NCBI GenBank assembly: GCA_020639115.1
Contig: JACKHG010000008.1
Span: 1 to 64,000 of the forward strand
DNA from: Phycisphaerales bacterium
Lineage (GTDB): Bacteria > Planctomycetota > Phycisphaerae > UBA1845
DNA: 64,000 nucleotides
Direction of reading: 5' to 3'
The notes beneath the pieces are model-generated. The model did not search any database and was not told the DNA's origin. It was given only the letters and a program-made list of their open reading frames with translations. Made by a program: the position numbers and the translations under genes. This document shows, piece after piece, positions 39,141-48,365 of this stretch. Position 1 is the stretch's first letter; each line of letters starts with the position of its first letter.

Positions 39141-39224
39141 CGGCACGGCACGTGGGCTGAAGGAAGTGAACTCCAACCCGGGTGATCGGGATGGCCGGAG
39201 ACGGTGCGCGCCGGGAGAAACCGT

Positions 39225-39977
39225 ATGGAATCCATGAAAGACAAGGTGGTCATCATCACGGGCGGCGGAGCCGGGATTGGCCTCGCAGCCGCACGCAGCT
39301 TTCTGGCGGGCGGCGCGCGCGTGCTGATCACGGGGCGGCGCCAGGCGGCACTGGACGCCGTGACCACCGCTGCGCCGAACCTGGCGGGGCTGGTCGCCGA
39401 CGCGGGTGTGCCCGCGGACGCGAAGCGCACGGTGTCGTACGCGGTGGAGCTTTGGAACCGCCTCGACGTTCTGGTCAACAATGCAGGCGCCGGCGCCCCC
39501 CTGCCACTGGTGGAGTCGGAGATCGATCGCCTTCGCTCGATTTACGCGGTGAACGTCGTCGGTCCGACGCTGCTCGCGGCTGAAGCAATACCGCACCTGA
39601 GCACGAGCGGCGGTGCGATCGTCAACGTTTCGAGCACGCTGGCGCAGAAGCCGGTGTCGGGGTTTTCCGCATACGCCGCGAGCAAGGCGGCGCTCGAGCA
39701 ACTGACCCGTTGCTGGGCGCTGGAGCTGGCGCCGCGGGGAATTCGCGTCAACGCGGTGGCTGCGGGTCCCGTCGAGACCGCCTTTCTGGAGGAGCGCATG
39801 GGGTACGCGCATGAGGCGGCAGAGGCCGTCAGGAGCGCGGAGCGCAAGCAGATTCCGCTTGGGCGCCGCGGAGAGCCCGCGGATGTCGCCGCCTGGATCG
39901 TAGCCCTCGCCTCGTCCACCGCGGGCTGGATTACCGGCCAGGTCGTGGGAGTCGACGGCGGGTATGTGCTGGTTTGA
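39225..39977 (+). CDS. SDR-family oxidoreductase
   Basis: This 250-aa classical short-chain dehydrogenase/reductase has the cofactor motif ITGGGAGIG (about residues 9-17), NNAGAGAPL, the catalytic YAASK (near 151) and PVETAF. It ends with the typical GQVVGVDGGYVL. Redox of a hydroxyl or carbonyl group with NAD(P)H is expected; the substrate is unknown. GGGAG precedes the start. It fits the 'oxidoreductase' category of ECF41-linked genes. Confidence 0.9.
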   Translation: MESMKDKVVIITGGGAGIGLAAARSFLAGGARVLITGRRQAALDAVTTAAPNLAGLVADAGVPADAKRTVSYAVELWNRLDVLVNNAGAGAPLPLVESEIDRLRSIYAVNVVGPTLLAAEAIPHLSTSGGAIVNVSSTLAQKPVSGFSAYAASKAALEQLTRCWALELAPRGIRVNAVAAGPVETAFLEERMGYAHEAAEAVRSAERKQIPLGRRGEPADVAAWIVALASSTAGWITGQVVGVDGGYVLV

Positions 39978-40004
39978 GCGTATCGATTGCAGAAAGGAAA
40001 ACCG

Positions 40005-40394
40005 ATGTTGCTGAGAGCATGTGCAGTACTGGCGCTGATCGTCGCCGCCACCCAGCCGGCTGCTCCCGGTCCCAAGGTCACAGAACTCGTTGCGAAAGAC
40101 CTCACGGAGTTCCAGGGCAAGGAAGGCGTGTTGATCACCGTGGAATACCCACCCGGCGGCGCGGACCCGGTCCATCGGCACAACGCGTACGCGTTTGTCT
40201 ACGTACTGGAAGGCGCGATCGTCATGCAGGTGCAGGGGCAGAAGGAAGTGACGTTGACGGCGGGGCAGACGTTCTACGAAGGGCCTGATGACCTGCACGT
40301 TGTCGGCCGGAACGCCAGCGCGACGCAGCCCGCGAAGTTTGTCGTGTTTCTGGTCAAGGACAAGGGTGCTCCCATACTTCTGCCAGAAGGGTAA
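40005..40394 (+). CDS. Exported cupin-domain protein
   Basis: This 129-aa protein has an N-terminal signal (ACAVLALIVAATQPAA) and one cupin barrel with VHRHNAYAFVYVLEG as motif 1 and the FYEGPDDLHVVGRN region as motif 2. The metal-binding HxH is present. It starts 27 bases after the SDR gene. AAGGAAA precedes the ATG. Many exported cupins of this type have unknown roles; ligand sensing or antioxidant action would suit the cassette. Confidence 0.82.
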   Translation: MLLRACAVLALIVAATQPAAPGPKVTELVAKDLTEFQGKEGVLITVEYPPGGADPVHRHNAYAFVYVLEGAIVMQVQGQKEVTLTAGQTFYEGPDDLHVVGRNASATQPAKFVVFLVKDKGAPILLPEG

Positions 40395-40482
40395 CGTCGC
40401 GCTCGGTTGTGGATTGGTGGGACTGTGCGGCGGTTTTCGGCTGGATGGTTCGCCGCCGAATCGTTTTTGAAAGGAGAACAGA

Positions 40483-40950
40483 ATGGAACCGAGGATCAAC
40501 AAAAGCCAGCAGTCCGAGCCTTTTCGGGCCATGCTCAAGGTGGAGCAGTACTTGGCGCACTGCGCTGTCGAGAAGAGTCTGCTCGAACTCGTCAGGATGC
40601 GCGTGTCGCAGATCAATCACTGCGCCTACTGCATCGACATGCACTGGAAGGACGCCCGGGCCGCCGGGGAATCCGAGCAGCGGCTCTACGGGCTGCCGGC
40701 CTGGCGTGAGAGTCCGTACTACACCGCCCGGGAGCGGGCGGCGCTGGCCTGGGCCGAGTCGGTGACGCTCGTGGCCGAGACCGGCGTTCCGGACGACGTC
40801 TTCGCGCAGGTCAGCGCGGAGTTCAGCGAGGATGAGATCGTGGATCTGACGTGGGCGGTGATGGCGATCAACGCGTGGAATCGTCTGAACGTGGCGATGC
40901 GCACGGTGCCCGGGACCTACCAGGCCCCCGCGCACAAGGTGCTCGCTTGA
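40483..40950 (+). CDS. Carboxymuconolactone decarboxylase/AhpD family protein
   Basis: This 155-aa protein of the AhpD/CMD fold has the redox pair in INHCAYCIDMHWKDAR (CxxC near residues 46-49), typical of alkylhydroperoxidase-like members. ARERAALAWAESVTL and EIVDLTWAVMAINAWNR complete the family pattern. It may reduce peroxides or decarboxylate lactones. GAAAGGAG precedes the start. Carboxymuconolactone decarboxylase-family genes are the commonest ECF41 partners, supporting membership of this regulon. Confidence 0.9.
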   Translation: MEPRINKSQQSEPFRAMLKVEQYLAHCAVEKSLLELVRMRVSQINHCAYCIDMHWKDARAAGESEQRLYGLPAWRESPYYTARERAALAWAESVTLVAETGVPDDVFAQVSAEFSEDEIVDLTWAVMAINAWNRLNVAMRTVPGTYQAPAHKVLA

Positions 40951-41057
40951 GTCGAGTTCACGGGGACCGGGCAGGAGGCAGGTGGAACAGCCCCGTCACG
41001 AACCGGTGAAACCATGTCCGCCCGCGCTGCGGGCCGAAGCGAAAGGGAAGGCAAGCG

Positions 41058-41838
41058 ATGAAAATTGTGGTGATTGGCGGCAGCGGCAACATCGGGTCAA
41101 AGCTCGTGCGGAGGCTCGGCGAGCGCGGACACGACGTGATCGCCGCATCGCCCAAGTCGGGCGTCGACGCCGTGACCGGTGAAGGGCTGGACGACGTCAT
41201 GCCGGGCACGCAGGTGGTTGTGGACGTAGCGAACTCGCCGTCGTTCGATGCAGCGCCGGCGCTGGCGTTCTTCGAAAACGCCGGTCGGAACCTGCTGGCG
41301 GCGGAAGCGCGCGCCGGAGTGCAGCATCATGTGGCGCTGTCGGTGGTGGGAACGGACCGGCTGACCGCCAGCGGGTACTTCCGCGCGAAGACGCGGCGCA
41401 GGAGGAGCTGATCGATAGGCGCCGCCACGGTTCCGTTCACGATTCTGCGGGGCCACGCAGTTCTTTTCGAGTTTGTCCGGCGCGATCGCCGAGTCGCTGC
41501 GGTGGACGGCGGCGTCCGCGCGCGTCGGCGAGCATTCAGCCCGGCGGCCGCCGAGGGATGTCGCTGCGGCGCTGGCGGATGTCGCGCTGGCTGAGCCGGC
41601 GAATCGAACTCTCGAGGTGGCGGGGCCGGAGGCCTTTGCGATCGATGGGCTCATCCGGCGATTCCTCGTCGAGCGGGCGGATCCGCGGAAAGTGATTACG
41701 GACGATGGGGCCGAGTACTTCGGCGTCAAGTTGAAGGCGCGATCGCTGATGCCGGGAGCGGATGCGCGGCTCGCGCCGACGCATTTCGACGACTGGCTGC
41801 GGGCGATTGCTCCGCGGGCGCACGCCCACGCCGGGTGA
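41058..41838 (+). pseudogene. NmrA-type SDR / epimerase-like gene, multiply disrupted
   Basis: The 5' part encodes IVVIGGSGNIGSKLVRRLGE and VQHHVALSVVGTDRLTASGYF. The frame is lost at FRAK near 41390. Remnants reappear in other frames: AQEELI, FTILRG, ATQFF and SGAIAESL. The 3' part is intact from DVAAALADVALAEPANRTLEVAGPEAFAIDG to the end. Between 41390 and 41560 at least four indels are needed to restore a typical 250-aa NmrA/epimerase-like protein. It is the 'epimerase' member of the ECF41 cassette. Sequence error or true inactivation cannot be told apart here. Confidence 0.75.
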
Positions 41839-41867
41839 CGACTTGGCGTTCCTTGGAGATGACGACC

Positions 41868-42755
41868 ATGGCACGCGTCGTTGAAGCGCGCACGTTGACC
41901 GACCGGCCCGAGCCGTCTGCGCATGAAGCAAGGTCTGCGCGGCGTCTCAGGCTGGTGGGCGATCAGATGGCGAGCGCGCGGGCCGGGCTGAATCGCGAGC
42001 TGAAGCGGGTCGCCGAGATCCAGCGGTCGTTTCTGCCGGAGGCCTTGCCGCGAATCCCGGGTTTTGACGTGGCGGCGTACTACCAACCGAGCGCCTTGGC
42101 GGGCGGCGATTATTTTGACATTGTGCCGCTCGCCAAGGATCGCTGGGGGCTGGTCATGGCCGACGTCGCGGGTCATGGCGTTTCCGCGACGGTGATCATG
42201 GCGGTGATGCGGGCGCTGGTGCACGCGCACCTGCCGCACACCCGGTATCTGCCGGCATGTGCATTCCTCGAGTTCATCAACGAGCAGATGATGGGGGCTT
42301 ACACCGCGAACGGCCGGTTCGTCACCGTCTGGGCCGCAGTGCTGGACCCGGTGACGCGTCGGCTGACGTACGCCTCTGCGGGGCACAATCCCCCGCGGCT
42401 GATGCGCGCGGGGCGTGTGATGGCGCTGGACGCCGTGGGCGGACTGCCGATCGGGATCGACGGGGCGGCGGCGTACGAGGAGTGCACGGTCACGCTGGAG
42501 GCGGGGGATCTGCTGGTGGTTTACACGGACGGCATCACGGAAGCCATGAGCGCGGTCGACGGCTGCCGGGCGTTTTTCGCGACCGAGGGGCTGGACCGCG
42601 CGCTGCTGGCTGCGGGGGAGGCGGGCGCGGAGGAATGCATGCGGCGGGTGACAACCGCCGTCGACGAATTCACCGGCATGCGGGTGCCCGCGGACGATCA
42701 GACGATACTGGTCGTCCGCGTGGAGCAAGGCGCCGCAGAGGCGTGCAGCGGTTGA
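41868..42755 (+). CDS. RsbU/SpoIIE-type PP2C phosphatase
   Basis: This 295-aa protein serine phosphatase has an N-terminal helix (ARAGLNRELKRVAEIQRSFLPE) and the catalytic core. YQPSALAGGDYFDIV and DVAGHGVSATVIMAV supply the metal-binding Asp residues, LTYASAGHNPP follows, and DDQTILVVRV closes the domain. RsbU-like enzymes dephosphorylate anti-anti-sigma proteins in partner switching. No anti-sigma or anti-anti-sigma gene is adjacent, so it may act elsewhere. The start at 41868 has GGAG nine bases upstream, and an upstream GTG would overlap the broken epimerase gene. Confidence 0.88.
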   Translation: MARVVEARTLTDRPEPSAHEARSARRLRLVGDQMASARAGLNRELKRVAEIQRSFLPEALPRIPGFDVAAYYQPSALAGGDYFDIVPLAKDRWGLVMADVAGHGVSATVIMAVMRALVHAHLPHTRYLPACAFLEFINEQMMGAYTANGRFVTVWAAVLDPVTRRLTYASAGHNPPRLMRAGRVMALDAVGGLPIGIDGAAAYEECTVTLEAGDLLVVYTDGITEAMSAVDGCRAFFATEGLDRALLAAGEAGAEECMRRVTTAVDEFTGMRVPADDQTILVVRVEQGAAEACSG

Positions 42756-42956
42756 AGTTTTCCCGGGCGTGTCGGCGGGAGCACGTCCCGGGTTGGGCCA
42801 TGCAAGGGGGCGCGGAGCCGAACCGGCGTTGATGGACGGCGCCCCCGCTGCCCGACGTCACGCCATTGCGTAACGCGCGGGCTGGTTCTCCATGAGCGCG
42901 CGGTGGTTCGTGGCCGCACGAGGCCTGCACCGTCACGTGCGGGTGGGCAGCCCCCC

Positions 42957-45900
42957 CTACGGGAGCGGCGGGTCGCCGTTGACGTAGTACAGGTGCACGT
43001 GGACGCCGGCGGGGAAGTCGTTGGCGATGTCGATGAAGGTGTCCTGCAGCACGTTGCCCTCGGAATCCCAGCGCACCTCAACCACCGGGAAAATTAGCAG
43101 GGAGCCCTTCTCGCTGATGCTGAGGCGATCGACGCCAGGGCCGCGAGCCACGGGCTGATCAGCCGCCGAGTCCGCGGTTGCGTCGGCCGGTGTCGCCAAA
43201 GTCATCTCACCGGCGGCTGTGGACGCAGTTGGCTCAGTTGAAACCACGGCGGTCATGTCGCTGGACGACGCAACGCCATCCGTTGGGCGTTCGGGCGGGA
43301 TGCCGGGGCCCGGATCGACCTGGATGAGGGCTGGCTGATTGCCCATGACGGTGAGCGGGCTGGCGACGGCGTCGGCGTGGGTTGAGCCGAAGTCCAGGTA
43401 GCGGGTGGTTACGCCAACCAGCGGCGACGCGGTGCTGACGACGTCGCGGGGGTCGCCGCCGAGCGGCAGGCCGTCGCCGGGGTCGAAGTTCGTGTTGCAC
43501 ACCTGGCTCGCGAGTCCGTCGATCTGGGCCTTGCCCTTGTCCGTCTGCAGGTTGCCGAGCAGGAAGTGGTTGGGCACGCCGTAGTTGGCGAGGAGCAACT
43601 GGTCCCAGCACGTCACGCAGCGATCCATGCCGGTGAACTTGGTTTCGTTCATGTTCCAGACCGTGAAGCTGGCCTTGGTCGTGACGGGACCGGCGGTCTC
43701 CTGGCGCAGGTCGATGTCGAGCGGCATCAGGGTCAGTTCGCTGACCTGGGTCGGGCCGAAGACGGTCGAGCCGTCGGCGTAGAAGTCGAGCAGCAGCAGG
43801 TCGGGCCCGGTTGCGTACTGCACACCGTCGAGGTGGAGTTGGCCGAGCCCCCCGGTGGGCTGGCCGTTGGCGAGGCCGCTGGCGTCGGTGACGCGGAAAG
43901 CGTAGGCCTGGTATTCCCAAGCGAAGGCGTCGGCGTAGTTGACGACGGTGATGTCGCCCTTGAGGTGATTCCAGCGGATCTCCGCGCCGAGGGCGTCGGT
44001 CGCATAGGCGACGATGAAGCCGCGCATGGTGCGGAAGCCGCCGCACTCGGGATCGACGCGGCCGCGGAGGCAGCCGGGATCGAGGATGTCGAACGCGCTG
44101 ACGCCGCCGGTCGCGGGCTCGCCGTCGTTCGCCGACCAGTAGGTGGGCTGATTGGCGGTGAGGCTGAGCGCGATGTCGGAGGCGTTCCACCCGGGATGGT
44201 TGGGATCACTGGTGATCGTGCTGGTGCACGAATTGGTGTTCATGCAGTCGTCCTCCGCGGTGAAAGTGACCTCGGTTTCACCGTCGCAGGGGAAGATGCA
44301 GCACGCGGCGGACTGCTCGAGCGCGTTGTTGGTCAGGGTCGGGTTGGGATCGCAGTTGTCCGTCGCGGTGAAACTGTCGAGCCATTGCTGCGGAGTCAGC
44401 GGGCAGACTGCAGCGGGGCCGCGGCCGAGGAAGAGTGGATCGGGGCAGATCACCTCGGGCGGGATGTTGTCGTTCACGTCGGCGGTCGCGACGCACGGCG
44501 TGGGGTCGGCGTTGCCGCTGCAGTCGGTCGCGTTCACGGTGACCTGGACGGTCGCGGGGCAACTGGTCAGGGCGGAGACGACGACGCTGCCGGTGACGTC
44601 CACGCGCGCGGCGTTGGTCTGGACCTTGTTGATGACCGGCACGCCGAGCGTGGCATTGGCGGTGGGCAGCGTGACCGCGACGGACACGCCGTCGGTGGTC
44701 ACGCAGCAGTCATCGGTGACGGTCGCGCTGAAGGTCACGGTGAATTCGCAGTTGTCGTCGACGAAGCCGCCGACGGCGTTGCAAGCCACGACGTCCGGCG
44801 GGGTCACGTCGACGACCTGCGTCGTCTGAATCGCCGCGTTGTTGGTGTTATCCGGATCGGGATCGAGACTGACGACGGACACGGAGTTTGTGATGATGTC
44901 CTCGCAACTTGATACTTCGACCGTGATGGTGAACTCCTCGGTGTCGCCGTCGGCGATGTCGCCGAGGTTGCAGGTGAGCAGCGGGCCCGGGCCGGGCACG
45001 CAACCGCCGGTGTCGCCGATGTGCAGCGTGTCCGGCGGAATCGTGTCCATCACGACGACCTCGTGGGCGGTATCCGGCCCGTCGTTGGTCACCGTGACGG
45101 TGTAGGTCAGAGTGCCGTTGGCGGCGCCGCCGGCGACGGGGTCGGGGCTGTCGGTCTTGGTGACGCTGAGGTCGGCGGAGGCCAGTTGAATGCGCCACAG
45201 CCCGCGACCGCGGGTGGCGGCGTAAATCGAACCGTCGCTTTCGTCGAAGAAGTAGTCGCGCAGCAGCGGCATCTGCAGCGAGCCGGGCACGAAGACCCAG
45301 TTCGCCCCGGCGTCGACGGAAACGACGACGCCGGCGGTGCGCGTGCCGACCATGATCGTGTCGCTGTTGGCGTCGAACTCCACGGACGAGACGAGGTTGC
45401 GGAAGGTGTTGGAGTCGAAGTCGTACGTGCCGTTCTGCGTCACCAGGTTGGTGAGCGGCATGTCGGGGTTCCACTGTCCGCCGCCGTCGACGGTGAACAT
45501 CATCTGGTCGGTGCCGATGTCGGCGACGTAGAGGAAGTTGGGGTCGTTCGGATCGACGTTCCACGCGCCCGAAGGCACGCTAAGGCCGGTGCTGATCGAG
45601 GTGAGCGTGGCGGTGTTGTCGAACGCGCCGCTGAGGCGATAGATGCGCAGGGTGCCGCCGACGTTGAGGCGGATGTAAAAGGTGGGGCTGGCTGCGGGCC
45701 CCGACGCGCGGATTTCACCGGGCCGGCCGGGTAGCGTGGCGGGTCCCATCTGGTTCCAGGTGGCGCCCTCGTCGGTGGTGACGTAGACGGTCCACTGCGC
45801 CGGCGTTCCGCCGTCGTTGGTGAGCATCGCGTAGCTCAGGGGCCCGAACTGCGTGACGACGGCAAAGGTGGGCACGTTGCCCGGCGGATCGGGAAAAGCC

Positions 45901-48086
45901 GCAGCGCCGACGATGCCGGGATTCGCGATGCGATCGTTGCACCCGAAGCACTGGCGGTAGAACACGCGCGCGGGCGGAAGGTGGTCGGCTTCGACGTTGT
46001 AGCCGTCGGCGCCAACGGGCCGCGACCAGGTGGTGGCGTTGTCGGGCGAGTAGTAGATGCCGTTGTCCTGCGTGGCGATGTAGAGTTCGGTGGAGCCGCC
46101 GTTCACGGTGCCGGCCATGCCGCCGGTGATGTCGAGGGCGTGCAGGCCGACGTTGGCGTCGCTCCAGTTCGCCCCGCAATCACCCGACATGGCCATGCCG
46201 CCGTCGTTGGAGGCGAGCACGGGACAGCCGTTGGGCGCGGAGGGGTCGAAGGCGATGTCGCTGGGGTCGGCGTGGGCGCCGGTATCGCGCGTCGGCCAGT
46301 TGGCGGCGCCGGTCTGGCAGCGCGGCGTCATGGTGCTGTCGCAGGTCTGGCCGCGCATGCGCTGGGCGTCCCCGACGTAGACCTCGAAGAGATCGGTGTC
46401 GCCGTTGAGCGCCGGGTGCGTGACGACCCAGGCGTCGCGGCAGTTCTGGGCGCCGATGCCCATGTCGACCCACGATCCGGGCGCCCCACCGCTGGTCGAT
46501 TCGAGCAACTGCATCTGGCAGAAGCCGGAGGGCGTGGTGCCGCTCCAGTTGGCCAGGTAGACGGTGTTGGGGTCCTGCGGAGCGGTCGCGATGTGGCAGG
46601 GATTGAACGCCGGCGGCAGCAGCGGCGAGGCGGGGTCGGGCGCCGACCAGGTCGTACCGCCGTCGGTCGAACGGAAGAATCCCTCATCGCCGCACACGTC
46701 CACCTGGATGTTGCCGCCGACCACGCGGGTCTCGACGTCATAGATCGTGCCGCCCGCGCTGCAGAAGGGCGCGTCGGACGCCGTGCACGGATCCACGTGC
46801 GTCCAGGTCGCGCCCGAGTCGTTGCTGATGGCCACGCCGCAGTCGGTGCCGACGAAGATGTTGTCGTGGAACGTGGCGTTGTCCGGTATGGAAATTCCCC
46901 ACGCCGACGCCTCGGCGTTGCAGGCCGGGTTCGACGTTGCGGGCTTGGCCCAGGTGGAACCGCCGTTCGCGCTGCGCCAGATGCCGCCGTTGTTGGCGAA
47001 GGTGGCGTCGTAGCGGCCGGTGGCGATGACGATGTTCGCGTCGCGCGGGTCGTACATGGTGTCGCGCGAGATGGTCAGGGGGATGTCGTCCACGTGGCTC
47101 CACGATCCGCCGCCGTTGGTGCTGCGCCAGATGCCGCCGAGTTCGGAGGCGACGAAGGCGTTGTTGACATTCGTCGGATCGATGGTGATACCGAGGCAGC
47201 GTCCGCCGTAGCGGGGCTCGGCGGGGTTGGGTTGAGGACTCACGTCGGTGACGGCGGACGGCGGCAGGGAGCGCTGGAGCTGGAGGGTGGCGTGGGAGCT
47301 GACGCGGTCCGGGGTGCGTGACTCCTCGTGCACGTGCTGCAGCGCCGCGCCGGCTGGTGCCCGTGCGGGACCGCCCTCATCTTCATCCTCATCTTCATCG
47401 CCGCGCACCGAGACGTAGACTTCGCCGTAGGCCTTGTTGACGCTCCCGTCGGCGAGTTTCTGGATGGCGGTGATGGGCACGAGGCCGACGGGCATACCGC
47501 CGGGAATGCGCGGTTCGGCAACGAAGACACCGTTGCTGCTGACGGGGACACCGAGCGCGCCGGGCCGTCCGTAGAAGAGGATGTCGACGGGCGGACACTC
47601 CGGCGTGGGACAGAACCCGCTGCCGGTGACAAAGAAGGGCTGACCGGCGCCGCCGTCACGCATGAGCGTCTGGATCAACGGCTCGGGTGACGGGATTTCG
47701 TAGACGCGGAAGGCCGCCTGGCCGAACTCGCCAGTGGACTGGTCGCAGCGGTTGCCCCCGCCGAACTCGAATCCTTCGGCGAGAATCGTGTGGGGACCGA
47801 CGGGCGTGTTCGCGGGGATGACGCCGTCGGTGGAGAAGTAGCCATTGCTGTTGACGTCGGCGCTGGCGATGAGCGGCCCGTTGCCGTCATCGAGATAGAC
47901 GCGCACGGCGCACGTGCCGGGTTGATAGCCGCGCCCAAACAGCTCCACGGCGATGCCCGCCGGGCCAGCCGGTGGTTCGACAGCGAGCGTGGGACCGGAC
48001 GGCTGGGCCCAGGCGCCGGCCGCGGTCAGGCCGATCAGCGCCGCGCTGAGCGCGGTGATTCGGTTCGCTTGGGAATTGTGCAACAT
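42957..48086 (-). CDS. Giant secreted multidomain protein with BNR, DUF11 and planctomycete repeats
   Basis: This is a 1709-aa secreted protein. The signal peptide ends near AAGAWAQ. Residues about 30-230 resemble IPT/TIG-like beta domains and end in an acidic DEDEDEDEGG. From about 290 to 960 there are BNR/sialidase-type repeats (GGIWRSTNGGGSW, GGIWRSANGGSTW, AISNDSGATW, GVVVSVDAGANW). A DUF11 domain (about 970-1090, TKTDSPDPVAGG) and HYR-like Ig repeats follow. The terminal part has LTANQPTYWSA and SISEKGSLLIFPVVEVRWD. The protein ends soon after YVNGDPPLP. Adhesion or extracellular structure is likely. GGAGGG precedes the start. Confidence 0.82.
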   Translation of the reverse strand: MLHNSQANRITALSAALIGLTAAGAWAQPSGPTLAVEPPAGPAGIAVELFGRGYQPGTCAVRVYLDDGNGPLIASADVNSNGYFSTDGVIPANTPVGPHTILAEGFEFGGGNRCDQSTGEFGQAAFRVYEIPSPEPLIQTLMRDGGAGQPFFVTGSGFCPTPECPPVDILFYGRPGALGVPVSSNGVFVAEPRIPGGMPVGLVPITAIQKLADGSVNKAYGEVYVSVRGDEDEDEDEGGPARAPAGAALQHVHEESRTPDRVSSHATLQLQRSLPPSAVTDVSPQPNPAEPRYGGRCLGITIDPTNVNNAFVASELGGIWRSTNGGGSWSHVDDIPLTISRDTMYDPRDANIVIATGRYDATFANNGGIWRSANGGSTWAKPATSNPACNAEASAWGISIPDNATFHDNIFVGTDCGVAISNDSGATWTHVDPCTASDAPFCSAGGTIYDVETRVVGGNIQVDVCGDEGFFRSTDGGTTWSAPDPASPLLPPAFNPCHIATAPQDPNTVYLANWSGTTPSGFCQMQLLESTSGGAPGSWVDMGIGAQNCRDAWVVTHPALNGDTDLFEVYVGDAQRMRGQTCDSTMTPRCQTGAANWPTRDTGAHADPSDIAFDPSAPNGCPVLASNDGGMAMSGDCGANWSDANVGLHALDITGGMAGTVNGGSTELYIATQDNGIYYSPDNATTWSRPVGADGYNVEADHLPPARVFYRQCFGCNDRIANPGIVGAAAFPDPPGNVPTFAVVTQFGPLSYAMLTNDGGTPAQWTVYVTTDEGATWNQMGPATLPGRPGEIRASGPAASPTFYIRLNVGGTLRIYRLSGAFDNTATLTSISTGLSVPSGAWNVDPNDPNFLYVADIGTDQMMFTVDGGGQWNPDMPLTNLVTQNGTYDFDSNTFRNLVSSVEFDANSDTIMVGTRTAGVVVSVDAGANWVFVPGSLQMPLLRDYFFDESDGSIYAATRGRGLWRIQLASADLSVTKTDSPDPVAGGAANGTLTYTVTVTNDGPDTAHEVVVMDTIPPDTLHIGDTGGCVPGPGPLLTCNLGDIADGDTEEFTITVEVSSCEDIITNSVSVVSLDPDPDNTNNAAIQTTQVVDVTPPDVVACNAVGGFVDDNCEFTVTFSATVTDDCCVTTDGVSVAVTLPTANATLGVPVINKVQTNAARVDVTGSVVVSALTSCPATVQVTVNATDCSGNADPTPCVATADVNDNIPPEVICPDPLFLGRGPAAVCPLTPQQWLDSFTATDNCDPNPTLTNNALEQSAACCIFPCDGETEVTFTAEDDCMNTNSCTSTITSDPNHPGWNASDIALSLTANQPTYWSANDGEPATGGVSAFDILDPGCLRGRVDPECGGFRTMRGFIVAYATDALGAEIRWNHLKGDITVVNYADAFAWEYQAYAFRVTDASGLANGQPTGGLGQLHLDGVQYATGPDLLLLDFYADGSTVFGPTQVSELTLMPLDIDLRQETAGPVTTKASFTVWNMNETKFTGMDRCVTCWDQLLLANYGVPNHFLLGNLQTDKGKAQIDGLASQVCNTNFDPGDGLPLGGDPRDVVSTASPLVGVTTRYLDFGSTHADAVASPLTVMGNQPALIQVDPGPGIPPERPTDGVASSSDMTAVVSTEPTASTAAGEMTLATPADATADSAADQPVARGPGVDRLSISEKGSLLIFPVVEVRWDSEGNVLQDTFIDIANDFPAGVHVHLYYVNGDPPLP

Positions 48087-48365
48087 GATGATCCGCCCTC
48101 CGTGCAGATGCGTGGTATGGCTCTGGTGCGGACTCACGAAGTGAGGCTGCAACCCGCCGGCGCGCCGTAAAGTTGCGCGCGTGTTGTTGACGTTGTCTGA
48201 ACGACCCGGTGGAAAGCGACGTTACCGCGCTGAGCAGGGCTGTTCAACCGCAATTTTCATCCTAGAGTGCCACTTCAAGCATCTCAGGCAACAAGATAGC
48301 ACCGATCGATATGAACGATTCACCACACTGGGCTATCTGGAGGGAGCAGTTGCCGCGCCAGGGGC

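Noticed and set aside
37788..40616. A 942-aa minus-strand frame across the ECF41 cassette
   Set aside because: No domain or ribosome binding site; it covers several clearly conserved plus-strand genes and is an antisense shadow.
41868..42755. The RsbU phosphatase as partner of the ECF41 sigma factor
   Set aside because: ECF41 control works through the C-terminal extension, and no anti-sigma or STAS gene is nearby; adjacency alone is weak evidence.
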